From CAZIXN01 sp039180415 (GTDB taxonomy: Bacteria; Planctomycetota; Phycisphaerae; Phycisphaerales; Phycisphaeraceae), in contig JBCDDH010000039.1 in assembly GCA_039180415.1 (NCBI GenBank), positions 1 to 29,723 of the forward strand: a DNA stretch of 29,723 nt, written 5' to 3'. This document shows, piece after piece, positions 17,151-24,878 of this stretch (its first letter is position 1; every line of letters begins with the position of its first letter). The translations under genes and the position numbers were made by a program. The notes beneath the pieces are model-generated. The model was not told the DNA's origin, made no database searches, and worked only from the letters and a program-made list of their open reading frames with translations.

Positions 17151-19001
17151 ATGGAAACCGTGGTTGTGGTGGAAAAGCAGGCGTTGGTCCGCGAGCTCCT
17201 AGCGGGCGCGTTGGAAGCCGAGAGGTATCTGGTATTGACCGCTCCGAGCCTCGATGAGGCGGCCGAGCTGGTCACCGGGGTCGCGCCCAACCTGCTGATC
17301 GTGGACCCGGCGTGCGATCCGTCGGCGGACCTGTTGGGCCTGGCGGGCTTATGGGACGCTTTGGAGAGTCGGCCGCAGCTGCTGCTGTTGCATCAAGACC
17401 TCCAGGCCGCCACGGCCGAAGCGTTCGTCGAAGAGCGGAAGGGGGCTTGCGTGGCTCGTGACGCGTTCGAGCGGCAAGCCTTCCTCAAGGCCTGCCGCGA
17501 TTTGATCCCGGCAGCCGCGGCGAGCAGTGGCACGTCGGCTCCTTCACTCGACCCACCGAGCAAGTCGTTCGACTCGCCGGCTCACGCCGCGCCCAAGCCG
17601 TCGGCCACGGCTCCCACCACGCCCAAACCGGTTTCCGTCGCGCCGATTCCGGCGATCGACGAACTGGGGCTGCTCAAGACGCTCAAACCAGTGGTGACGC
17701 GTGATCAACTGGAAGAGGCCACCGCCCGCGGCGTGATGTTGCCGCTGGACACGAAAGTTTCTGCTCGTGTCGGGGCGCTGCTGGATCAAGCCGACGCGTC
17801 GCCCGCCGATCTCTGCCGTGCGGTTGCGCGAGACCCGGCGTTGAGTTTGCGCGTGCTCGCCGCGTCGGCCGCGATTTCGGAGGGCCGGCGCGAGCCGGTG
17901 CGTTCGGTAGCCACGGCGATCGACCGCGTCGGGAAGGCCGGCATCGCGACGATCCTCACCAAAGCCGAGCAGGACGGCGACCCACAAGCCACTTGCGAAG
18001 CACTGACGGAAGACCTCAAACGCTGCGGCATCGACCGCCGCGCGGCTTGGCGGCACGCTCACGCCGTTGCGCTCATCGCCGGAGAGGTTGCACGTCTCGG
18101 CGGCGGCAACGCCGACGACGTACAGGCCGCTCGCACCGTGGGCTGGCTGCACGACCTGGGCCGGCAGGTGTTCGCGACCACGCTGCCCGACGCTTACGCC
18201 GAGGCGTGCGAAGCCGCCGTGGCTCTGGGCTTGCCGCTGGTCGCGGTCGAGAGTCAGATGATGCTGGACCACCATGGCCAGCTCATGGAAAAGCTGCTCC
18301 GTGGTCTGCGTCTCGCGCCTGCGCTCGCCACGTCGATCGGCTGCCATCAATTGCCGCTGATCGAGGCCCGCAACCTCTCGGGCAAACACTTTCAGGAAAC
18401 GCTCACGCTCGCGATCGCCGATCGGTACGCCGCGGCGCTGGGCACGGGCGATCCGGTCGCCGACCCGTTGCGAGGCCTCGAACACCACGCCGCCGCGCTG
18501 AAGCTGGACGCCAAAAAACTGGCCGCGAGCCTCGACGCTTGCCGGCGGCAGCTCGACCAGGACGTCGCGTCCTTCAGCAAGGCCGTCGGCGAAGCGATGC
18601 CCACCGACCCGCCCTGGCTCGCCACGCTCGACGCGGCGGTCCGCCAGACGCTGGGCACCTTGTTCGTCGGCAACGACCCGAACAACGACGCCTTTGCGGT
18701 ACTCGCCCGCCAGCTCAACGCCAGCGCCGAAATAAAGCCGAGCGTTGCCGTGGTCCGGCTCACCAACGTACGCGACCGCGACCCGCTGACCGGCAAGCTG
18801 CGCGGCTGGGAGTTCGAGCACGGCGTCGGCCGGCTGCCGGTGCTGTTGATCTCGCCCAAGGGCAACCTCACGCTCGAGGACGGCGCGATGGCCGGGCGCG
18901 CCGTGCAATGCCTGGCCGAGCCGGTGTCGCCGCGTCGGATTGCCGCGGCGCTCAACACGCTGCTGCAAGCCGAACCCGCCGCGTCCGCGCAAGCGGCCTG
19001 A
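17151..19001 (+). CDS. HDOD-domain protein with degenerate receiver domain
   Basis: A 616-residue cytoplasmic signalling protein. Residues 1-118 look like a response-regulator receiver: VVVVEKQALVRELLAGALEAE, then a strand ending LLIVDPACD with Asp52 at the phosphoacceptor position. The acidic pair of true receivers is replaced by Glu8-Lys9, and no conserved Thr/Lys switch is obvious, so phosphorylation is doubtful. A Pro/Ala/Ser linker (~121-168) leads to an HDOD/HD domain (~195-400) with DPALSLRVLAAS, a retained HD pair in GWLHDLG (His324-Asp325) and LDHHGQLMEKLL. The last ~200 residues have no recognised domain. The ATG at 17151 is chosen because GGGAG sits six bases upstream, despite an open frame from 17004. 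The gene is divergent from the PEP-CTERM operon and convergent with the GH57 gene. Confidence 0.88.
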   Translation: METVVVVEKQALVRELLAGALEAERYLVLTAPSLDEAAELVTGVAPNLLIVDPACDPSADLLGLAGLWDALESRPQLLLLHQDLQAATAEAFVEERKGACVARDAFERQAFLKACRDLIPAAAASSGTSAPSLDPPSKSFDSPAHAAPKPSATAPTTPKPVSVAPIPAIDELGLLKTLKPVVTRDQLEEATARGVMLPLDTKVSARVGALLDQADASPADLCRAVARDPALSLRVLAASAAISEGRREPVRSVATAIDRVGKAGIATILTKAEQDGDPQATCEALTEDLKRCGIDRRAAWRHAHAVALIAGEVARLGGGNADDVQAARTVGWLHDLGRQVFATTLPDAYAEACEAAVALGLPLVAVESQMMLDHHGQLMEKLLRGLRLAPALATSIGCHQLPLIEARNLSGKHFQETLTLAIADRYAAALGTGDPVADPLRGLEHHAAALKLDAKKLAASLDACRRQLDQDVASFSKAVGEAMPTDPPWLATLDAAVRQTLGTLFVGNDPNNDAFAVLARQLNASAEIKPSVAVVRLTNVRDRDPLTGKLRGWEFEHGVGRLPVLLISPKGNLTLEDGAMAGRAVQCLAEPVSPRRIAAALNTLLQAEPAASAQAA

Positions 19002-19015
19002 GAGCCGGCCCCGAT

Positions 19016-20227
19016 TCACACCCGGGCCGCTGGCTCGGTCCGGCTGCGCAGGTGATCCAGCACGTTCATGAAGTTGATGTACGCGTCGTAAGGCGAGGCG
19101 TAGGGGCTGAAGTACTTGTGCACCTCGCCGTCCGCATAGAACTTTGTGCACATGTAGTAGAAGTGGTCCGACGTGGTGAGCTTCCGCCAATCGCAAAGCA
19201 GATCGCTCGGCGAGTCCACCTTGTGCGACGCCGGGTCGGCGATGGCCCGCTTGACCGCCGGCTCGAGCTTGAACAGCTCCGCCGCGGCGTTGTTCTGCAT
19301 CGCGTTGCCCAGCCAGGCCGACGCGTCGCGCTCGGTGTCCGCCCAGCTCACGACCGACTTGCTTTCGATCGAGCCCTGCGGATCGAACTCGTCGAGCACT
19401 TCGGACGGCGTGAGCATCGGGACGTGCGCGTCGAGCAGCTGCCGCGGCAGCCCGGATAGGAAGTCGAAGATGCCGGTGGGCTCCCACTGGTGCTCGCCGA
19501 AGGTCTCGAAGTCCATGAACAAGCCGACCACATCGCCGGTTTCTTCGGCGATCCAGTGGGCGTATTTGTCCGCGGTCAAGGGATAGCCTGGCCAGCTCGA
19601 ATCCGAAAAGCGGAACGCGATGTCGTCGCTGAGTCGGTGGTTCTTCATCAGCACCGATAGGCCCGGCGCCGCGGCGGCGCGATAGACGTGGTTCGCGGAT
19701 CGTCCTTGCAGCAAAGACTCGGCCCCCTCGCACAGCACGCCGAGGAACCGACCGTCTTCGAGCAGCCGCTGCGCGAGCGCGTCGTTGAAGATCAGCTCGG
19801 TGTTGCGGAACACGCTGGGACGTTGGCCGAATAGCTCGTCCATGAGCTCGACGTGCAGGGCGACCTGCGCGTCGAACTCGTCGTCGCTGAACAAGTGGGC
19901 CAGGCTGTGGTGTGAGGTCTCGGTGAGGAATTCGACGCAGCCGGTCTCCGCGAGTTTTTGCAGCCACTCGACCACGTCGGGGCACCAGCGGCGGCACTGC
20001 TCGATCAGGTTGCCGGTGACGGACAGGGCCAGCCGGAAGTCGCCGCCCATCCGCACCGCGAGTTCGTGCAGCCGGCGGAGCCCGGGCAGGTAGGACTTGG
20101 CCGCAACCTTGCGGAGGATCGCCGCGTTGTTCGTATCGTCGAAGTAGTCCGACGCGGCGTCGAACACCGAGTATCGGCGGAGGCGTTGCGGCTGATGCAG
20201 CTGGAAGTAGAAACACACCGCGGGCAT
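19016..20227 (-). CDS. GH57 family glycosidase (alpha-amylase type)
   Basis: A 403-residue glycoside hydrolase of family 57, acting on alpha-glucans. Family motifs in order are FYFQLHQPQRLRRY (His11-Gln-Pro), SVTGNLIEQC, EFLTETSHHSLAHLF, VFRNTELIFND (Glu144, the probable nucleophile region) and LFMDFETFGEHQW (Asp239, the probable acid/base region). The length is typical of the short MJ1611-like GH57 enzymes rather than the branching-enzyme subgroup. There is no signal peptide, so it is cytoplasmic, fitting storage-glucan turnover. The ATG at 20227 is preceded by AGGGA seven bases upstream. A much longer open frame reaching 22081 is an artefact of high GC. It lies 92 bases downstream of ndh on the same strand and could be co-transcribed. 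Confidence 0.92.
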   Translation of the reverse strand: MPAVCFYFQLHQPQRLRRYSVFDAASDYFDDTNNAAILRKVAAKSYLPGLRRLHELAVRMGGDFRLALSVTGNLIEQCRRWCPDVVEWLQKLAETGCVEFLTETSHHSLAHLFSDDEFDAQVALHVELMDELFGQRPSVFRNTELIFNDALAQRLLEDGRFLGVLCEGAESLLQGRSANHVYRAAAAPGLSVLMKNHRLSDDIAFRFSDSSWPGYPLTADKYAHWIAEETGDVVGLFMDFETFGEHQWEPTGIFDFLSGLPRQLLDAHVPMLTPSEVLDEFDPQGSIESKSVVSWADTERDASAWLGNAMQNNAAAELFKLEPAVKRAIADPASHKVDSPSDLLCDWRKLTTSDHFYYMCTKFYADGEVHKYFSPYASPYDAYINFMNVLDHLRSRTEPAARV

Positions 20228-20319
20228 GGCGTCGTCCCTGAGGGCCGGGGCGGGACAACCACGGGTCGTCCGTTGCGTGGAGTCTAGAGCGTGGCCGCGG
20301 GGCGTGGGGCGGCGTCCGG

Positions 20320-21702
20320 CTACGCAGCCTCGCCGGTGGTCCGGGGTTCCGCGGTGGGCGGCGCGGCAGAGCCGATCGGTGAGACGATGATCCGCGCTCC
20401 GCGGCGGAACATGACGTACGCGTAAATCCACGAGCCCATCACCGCGATCCGGTTGCGGAACCCGACCAGGTACGCGATGTGGATGAACATCCAGGCCATC
20501 CACGCTACGAAGCCCTTCATCTTGAGGCCGCGGATCAGCGGCAGGTCGCCCGTCCATGCGACGGCGCGTTTCCGGCCGATCGTCGCCATCATGCCCTTGT
20601 CCCAATACTCGAACGGCCGGTTGGTTTCTTCGCCTTCGCTGCGGGCGATCTGCCGCTCGAGTCGTGCCTCGATCAGCTTGGCGACGTGCTTGCCCATCTG
20701 GATCGCGGCGGGCGCGACGCCGGGTACGGGGTCGCCCCGCTTGTCCGTGATCGACGCGATGTCGCCGACGAAGAACACCTCGGGGTAGCCGTGGCTGGCC
20801 AGCGACAGGTCCGCGTCCACCGGCACGCGTCCGCCGCGCGCCAGCTCGATGCCGCACCCCTCCGCGACGCTCTTGGTGATCGGGTTCGCCTTCACGCCCG
20901 CGCCCCAGAGCACGTTGCGCGAGTCGATCCGTTGGCCGCTCTTGAGCATCACGTGGTCTTCCTGCACGTCGACCACGCGGTCGCTCAGGATGATCTCCAC
21001 GCCCAGCGACGTGAGCTGCTCCTTCGCCGACGCGCTCAGGTCCTCCGGGTACTCCTGCAAGATGCGGTCCTTGGAGTGCACGAGGATCACGCGGGCTTCG
21101 GCGGGGTTGATCCGACGGAAGTCCTTGCGAAACACCCGCTGCGCCAGCTCCGCCATCGATCCCGCCAGTTCGACCCCCGTCGGACCGCCGCCCACCACCA
21201 CGATCGTCATGAGCATCTTCTGCTCGACCGGGTCGATCGCCGTCTCGGCCTTCTCGAAACTGCTGAGCACCCGCCGGCGGATCCGCATCGCGTCGTCCAA
21301 CGTTTTCAAGCCCGGCGCGTGCTGCTCCCAGTGCTCGTTGCCGAAGTAGCTCTTCTCGCCTCCCATCGCGCACACGAGGTAGTCGTACTTGAGCGTCCGC
21401 CGCACGAACCGCACCTCGCGTTCGCACACGTCGATCGCCTCGGCTTCGCCCATTAGCGACACGACGTTCGGTCGGTTTCGGAAGATCGAACGGATCGGCT
21501 CGGCGATGTCCGGCGCCGACAAGCCCGCCATCGCGACCTGATACAGCAGCGGCTGGAACAGGTGGTGGTTCTGCTTGTCCACCAGGGTGATCCGGGCGTT
21601 GCCTCGGAACTCCCGGCAAAACGTCAGCCCCGCAAACCCCGCTCCCAGCACCACGATGTGCGGCAGCCCCCGCAGCGGCTCGGGCACGTGTATGTCTTCC
21701 AT
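20320..21702 (-). CDS. ndh: Type II NADH dehydrogenase (NDH-2)
   Basis: Single-subunit, non-proton-pumping NADH:quinone oxidoreductase on the cytoplasmic face of the inner membrane. The 460 residues contain the FAD-binding GAGFAGL (20-26), the NAD-binding VVVGGGPTGVELAG (168-181) and the second FAD contact VFFVGDIASI followed by APAAIQMGKHVA. The C-terminal ~398-440 segment is hydrophobic and aromatic (WMAWMFIHIAYLVGF, then MGSWIYAYVMF) and provides membrane attachment. GGGAG lies seven bases before the ATG. NDH-2 regenerates NAD+ without adding to proton motive force. It is divergent from alaS and possibly co-transcribed with the GH57 gene. Confidence 0.95.
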   Translation of the reverse strand: MEDIHVPEPLRGLPHIVVLGAGFAGLTFCREFRGNARITLVDKQNHHLFQPLLYQVAMAGLSAPDIAEPIRSIFRNRPNVVSLMGEAEAIDVCEREVRFVRRTLKYDYLVCAMGGEKSYFGNEHWEQHAPGLKTLDDAMRIRRRVLSSFEKAETAIDPVEQKMLMTIVVVGGGPTGVELAGSMAELAQRVFRKDFRRINPAEARVILVHSKDRILQEYPEDLSASAKEQLTSLGVEIILSDRVVDVQEDHVMLKSGQRIDSRNVLWGAGVKANPITKSVAEGCGIELARGGRVPVDADLSLASHGYPEVFFVGDIASITDKRGDPVPGVAPAAIQMGKHVAKLIEARLERQIARSEGEETNRPFEYWDKGMMATIGRKRAVAWTGDLPLIRGLKMKGFVAWMAWMFIHIAYLVGFRNRIAVMGSWIYAYVMFRRGARIIVSPIGSAAPPTAEPRTTGEAA

Positions 21703-21739
21703 GGTTTGGCTCCCGATCGATCCTCCACACCCTAGGAAG

Positions 21740-21784
21740 CCCGCGTCCCAAGAACGCGGGCCGACGTCGCAAGAAACTTATACT
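21740..21784 (+). promoter_or_regulatory. alaS upstream region: inverted repeat and -10 element
   Basis: A perfect 7-bp inverted repeat, CCCGCGT (21740-21746) and ACGCGGG (21754-21760), is followed by TATACT (21779-21784), a good -10 whose start site would lie about 28 bases before the alaS ATG. No matching -35 is present; the palindrome occupies that place, suggesting an operator or activator site. Confidence 0.45.
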
Positions 21785-21818
21785 CCCCGGCTCGCTCCGA
21801 ATCGAAGCCGAACCCGCC

Positions 21819-24677
21819 ATGACTACGCCCACCGCCGCCGACATCCGCCGCCAGTTCGTCGATTTCTTCGTCGACAAACACGGCCACGCCAACGTGCCCT
21901 CCTCGCCCGTGGTCCCCCACGACGACCCGACGCTGCTGTTCGCCAACGCGGGCATGAACCAGTTCAAGCCGTACTTCCTCGGCACCGAATCCCCGCCCGA
22001 CCCGCCCCGCGCCGCGAACACCCAGAAGTGCATCCGCGCCGGCGGCAAACACAACGACCTCGACGACGTCGGCAAGGACACCTACCACCACACGTTCTTC
22101 GAGATGCTCGGCAACTGGTCCTTTGGCGACTACTTCAAGGCCGAGGCGATCGACTGGGCGTGGGAACTGCTCACCGCCGTCTGGGGCCTCGACCCGGACC
22201 GCCTGCACGCGACCTACTTCGAAGGCGACGAAAACGAAGGCCTCGAACCCGACCTCGAGGCCAAGACCCTCTGGGAAAAGTACCTCCCGCCCGAACGCAT
22301 CCACCCCGGCAACAAGAAAGACAACTTCTGGGAGATGGGCGACACCGGCCCGTGCGGCCCGTGCTCGGAGTTGCACTACGACGGCACGCCCGACAAGTCC
22401 GGCTTGAATTTGGTCAACGCCGACCACCCCGACGTCATCGAGATCTGGAACCTCGTGTTCATCCAGTTCAACCGCACGCTCGCCGGCCAACTCGAAAACC
22501 TCCCCGCCCAGCACGTCGACACCGGCATGGGCTTCGAACGCGTCGTCCGCGTCCTCCAAGGCAAGGACAGCAACTACGACACCGACGTGTTCGCCCCGAT
22601 CTTCGCCGCGATCCGGGACGTCACCGGGGCCCGCACGTACCAGCCGGGCGGCAGCGGCGACAACCTCGGCGACCCGATCAACGTGGCGTACCGCGTGATC
22701 GCCGACCATATCCGCACGCTCACTTTTGCACTCACCGACGGCGCCCACTGCGGCAACGAGGGCCGGAATTATGTGTTGCGTTCGATCCTGCGTCGGGCGG
22801 TGCGGTACGGTCGGCAGACACTGGGCGTGCGGGAGCCTTTCTTCTTCAAGCTGGTGCCCGCCGTGATCGACGCGATGGGCGACGCCTTCCCCGAACTCAA
22901 GAACAACCCGGATGCGGTGGCCGAAGAAATCCGCGACGAGGAAGAGAGCTTCAGCAAGACGCTTGATCGCGGCATCGTGCTTTTCGACGAAGCCGCGCAG
23001 CGTGGCGGCCAAACCATCGCCGCCCAAGACGCTTTCCAACTCCACGACACCTACGGCTTCCCGATCAGCTTGACGCAACTCATGGCCGAAGAACGCGGCA
23101 TGACCGTGGACGTCGCCGGCTTCGAGAAGCTCATGGAAGAGGCCCGCGAGAAATCACGCGGTGCCGGCGGTGGGTCGGATGCCAAAGCGTCGCTTGCCGA
23201 GCAAACCCAAAAGGGCCTCGACGCCGGTTGGTACACCGACACCGACTTTACCGGCTATGAAACCAGCGAGTGTCCGCCGCAACCCAATCGCGTGCACGTC
23301 TTCGTCAAGCACGGCGACGCCTACGAACCCGCGACACAGGCCCAACCCGGCGGCGAGGTCGCGGTGGTGCTGAAACACACGCCGTTCTACGCCGAGCAGG
23401 GCGGCCAGGTCGGCGACACCGGCTCGATGATCGTCCGCAACGCCGTGTCTACGTCCGGCGGCGAGACGGTGCGGGTCAAAATTACCGACTGCGTCAAGGT
23501 CGGCGACGTACACGTCCACCTCGGCACCGTCTCGGCCGGCACGCTCGAAAACTCCGACGAAGACGTGAGCGTGGCGCTCGCGGTCGACCTTGAACGCCGC
23601 AAAGCCGTCGAAGCCAACCACACGATCACCCATGTCATGAACCGCGCGTTGCGCGACCACGTCAATCGAGACGCCGCCCAGCGCGGCTCGCTCGTCGACG
23701 ACGAGAAGACGCGTTTCGACTTCGCCCACGGCGGCGCGTTGACCGAGGACCAACTCGCCGCGGTGGAAGCGCAGGTCAACGCCGACATCGCCGCCGACCT
23801 GCCGGTGTTCGCCGCGTACGCCCCGCAGGAGCAGGCGACCCAGATCCACGGCCTCCGCGCCGTGTTCGGCGAGAAGTACCCGCCCACGGTGCGCGTCGTG
23901 TCGATCGGGGCCGACCCCGCCGCGATGCTCGCCGACCCGGGCAACGAAGACTGGGCGAGTTATTCCGTGGAGTTCTGCGGCGGCACGCACCTCGGGGCCA
24001 CCGGGCAGGCCGGCGCGTTCGCCGTGATTAGCCAGGAAGCCGTGAGCAAGGGCGTCCGCCGGGTGACCGCGGTCACGGGCGACGCCGCGCACCACGCGAC
24101 GCGCGACGGCGATCGGTTGCTTGACGAATTGCGCAAGCTGCACGACGCGCCGCCCGAGCGTCTGCCCGACTTGCTCGACGACGTGACGAAGCAGATCGAA
24201 GCCGCGGTCGTGCCCTTGCGCCACAAATCGCAGCTGCGGGCGGGGCTCGGCGAGCTGACGGACAAAGTCAAACGGCACCGCAAGGCCGCCGGCAGCCAGA
24301 CCGAGCAGGCCGTGGTCGAGCACGCGCGGCGGGTCGCCGAATCCGCCGAGGAGTCGCTGGTCGTCGCCGAAATCCCCGAGGCGGACGGGAAGACCTTGCG
24401 GACGGCGATGGACGTGATCCGCAAGAAGAAGCCGGAAGCCGCGATGCTGCTGGCCGCGTCGTCGGACGGCAAGGTTGCGCTGCTCGCTTCGGTTCCCGAA
24501 GCCAAGGTGAAAGACGGCCTCAAGGCCGGAGACTGGATCAAGCACGTCGCGCCCGTGGTCGGCGGCGGCGGCGGCGGCCGGCCCGACATGGCCCAGGCGG
24601 GCGGCAAGGACGCCAGCAAGCTGCCCGAAGCGCTAGAAGCCGCCCAACAATTCGCGAGGGAACGGCTGTCCCGCTAG
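21819..24677 (+). CDS. alaS: Alanine--tRNA ligase
   Basis: Charges tRNA(Ala) in the cytoplasm and hydrolyses mischarged tRNA. The 952 residues carry the class II catalytic core (residues 1-~460), opening with RQFVDFFVDKHGHANVPSSPVVPHDDPTLLFANAGMNQFK and including NNFWEMGDTGPCGPCSEL-like zinc/ATP-loop residues (here KDNFWEMGDTGPCGPCSEL). The editing domain has HTITH (around 600) and FCGGTHL (around 719), the usual HxxxH/CxxxH zinc site. A C-terminal DHHA1 domain ends with a glycine loop (VVGGGGGGRPDMAQAGG). The length is somewhat above the bacterial norm of ~875. No strong Shine-Dalgarno is visible. It heads a plus-strand run with the small membrane gene, dapL and a PNPOx-like gene. Confidence 0.97.
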   Translation: MTTPTAADIRRQFVDFFVDKHGHANVPSSPVVPHDDPTLLFANAGMNQFKPYFLGTESPPDPPRAANTQKCIRAGGKHNDLDDVGKDTYHHTFFEMLGNWSFGDYFKAEAIDWAWELLTAVWGLDPDRLHATYFEGDENEGLEPDLEAKTLWEKYLPPERIHPGNKKDNFWEMGDTGPCGPCSELHYDGTPDKSGLNLVNADHPDVIEIWNLVFIQFNRTLAGQLENLPAQHVDTGMGFERVVRVLQGKDSNYDTDVFAPIFAAIRDVTGARTYQPGGSGDNLGDPINVAYRVIADHIRTLTFALTDGAHCGNEGRNYVLRSILRRAVRYGRQTLGVREPFFFKLVPAVIDAMGDAFPELKNNPDAVAEEIRDEEESFSKTLDRGIVLFDEAAQRGGQTIAAQDAFQLHDTYGFPISLTQLMAEERGMTVDVAGFEKLMEEAREKSRGAGGGSDAKASLAEQTQKGLDAGWYTDTDFTGYETSECPPQPNRVHVFVKHGDAYEPATQAQPGGEVAVVLKHTPFYAEQGGQVGDTGSMIVRNAVSTSGGETVRVKITDCVKVGDVHVHLGTVSAGTLENSDEDVSVALAVDLERRKAVEANHTITHVMNRALRDHVNRDAAQRGSLVDDEKTRFDFAHGGALTEDQLAAVEAQVNADIAADLPVFAAYAPQEQATQIHGLRAVFGEKYPPTVRVVSIGADPAAMLADPGNEDWASYSVEFCGGTHLGATGQAGAFAVISQEAVSKGVRRVTAVTGDAAHHATRDGDRLLDELRKLHDAPPERLPDLLDDVTKQIEAAVVPLRHKSQLRAGLGELTDKVKRHRKAAGSQTEQAVVEHARRVAESAEESLVVAEIPEADGKTLRTAMDVIRKKKPEAAMLLAASSDGKVALLASVPEAKVKDGLKAGDWIKHVAPVVGGGGGGRPDMAQAGGKDASKLPEALEAAQQFARERLSR

Positions 24678-24688
24678 CCTGTCGCCAG

Positions 24689-24877
24689 ATGGGATGGAAG
24701 AACGTCGTCACCATCGCCTTGCTGCTTTGCGGACTCGTCTGCGTGCTGCTCCCGAGCCTCGGCACCCCGCCCTGGGTGGCCAACCAGCCCGCCCTGTGGC
24801 TGATCATTACCGCGGTGGTGTGGAGCAACGTGTTTTTTTCTTGCGGACGTCGTCCGCCGAAACCGAAGTCATTGAAT
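24689..24877 (+). CDS. Small two-helix membrane protein, apparent frameshift at T7 run
   Basis: It begins 11 bases after alaS with ATG and encodes MGWKNVVTIALLLCGLVCVL, a loop (LPSLGTPPWVANQP), and a second helix ALWLIITAVVWSNVFF, all with the high third-position GC of real genes here. At seven T (24833-24839) the coding character ends: the given frame runs on to 25078 through poor-codon, Pro/Arg-rich sequence inside dapL. With one T fewer the protein would continue FLADVVRRNRSH and stop at TGA 24875-24877, one base before the dapL ATG. That fits operon structure much better. A base-call error, a true frameshift mutation or transcript slippage are all possible. The function is unknown and the predicted location is the inner membrane. 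The listed end assumes the six-T reading. Confidence 0.45.
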
Positions 24878-24878
24878 C

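Noticed and set aside
17544..20258. A 904-codon minus-strand frame across the HDOD and GH57 genes
   Set aside because: Arginine-rich, low-complexity translation running antisense to the HDOD gene and out of frame with GH57; a high-GC artefact.
20228..22081. Long upstream extension of the GH57 frame
   Set aside because: It overlaps ndh on the same strand out of frame, has shadow-like composition, and the family start is at the ATG at 20227.
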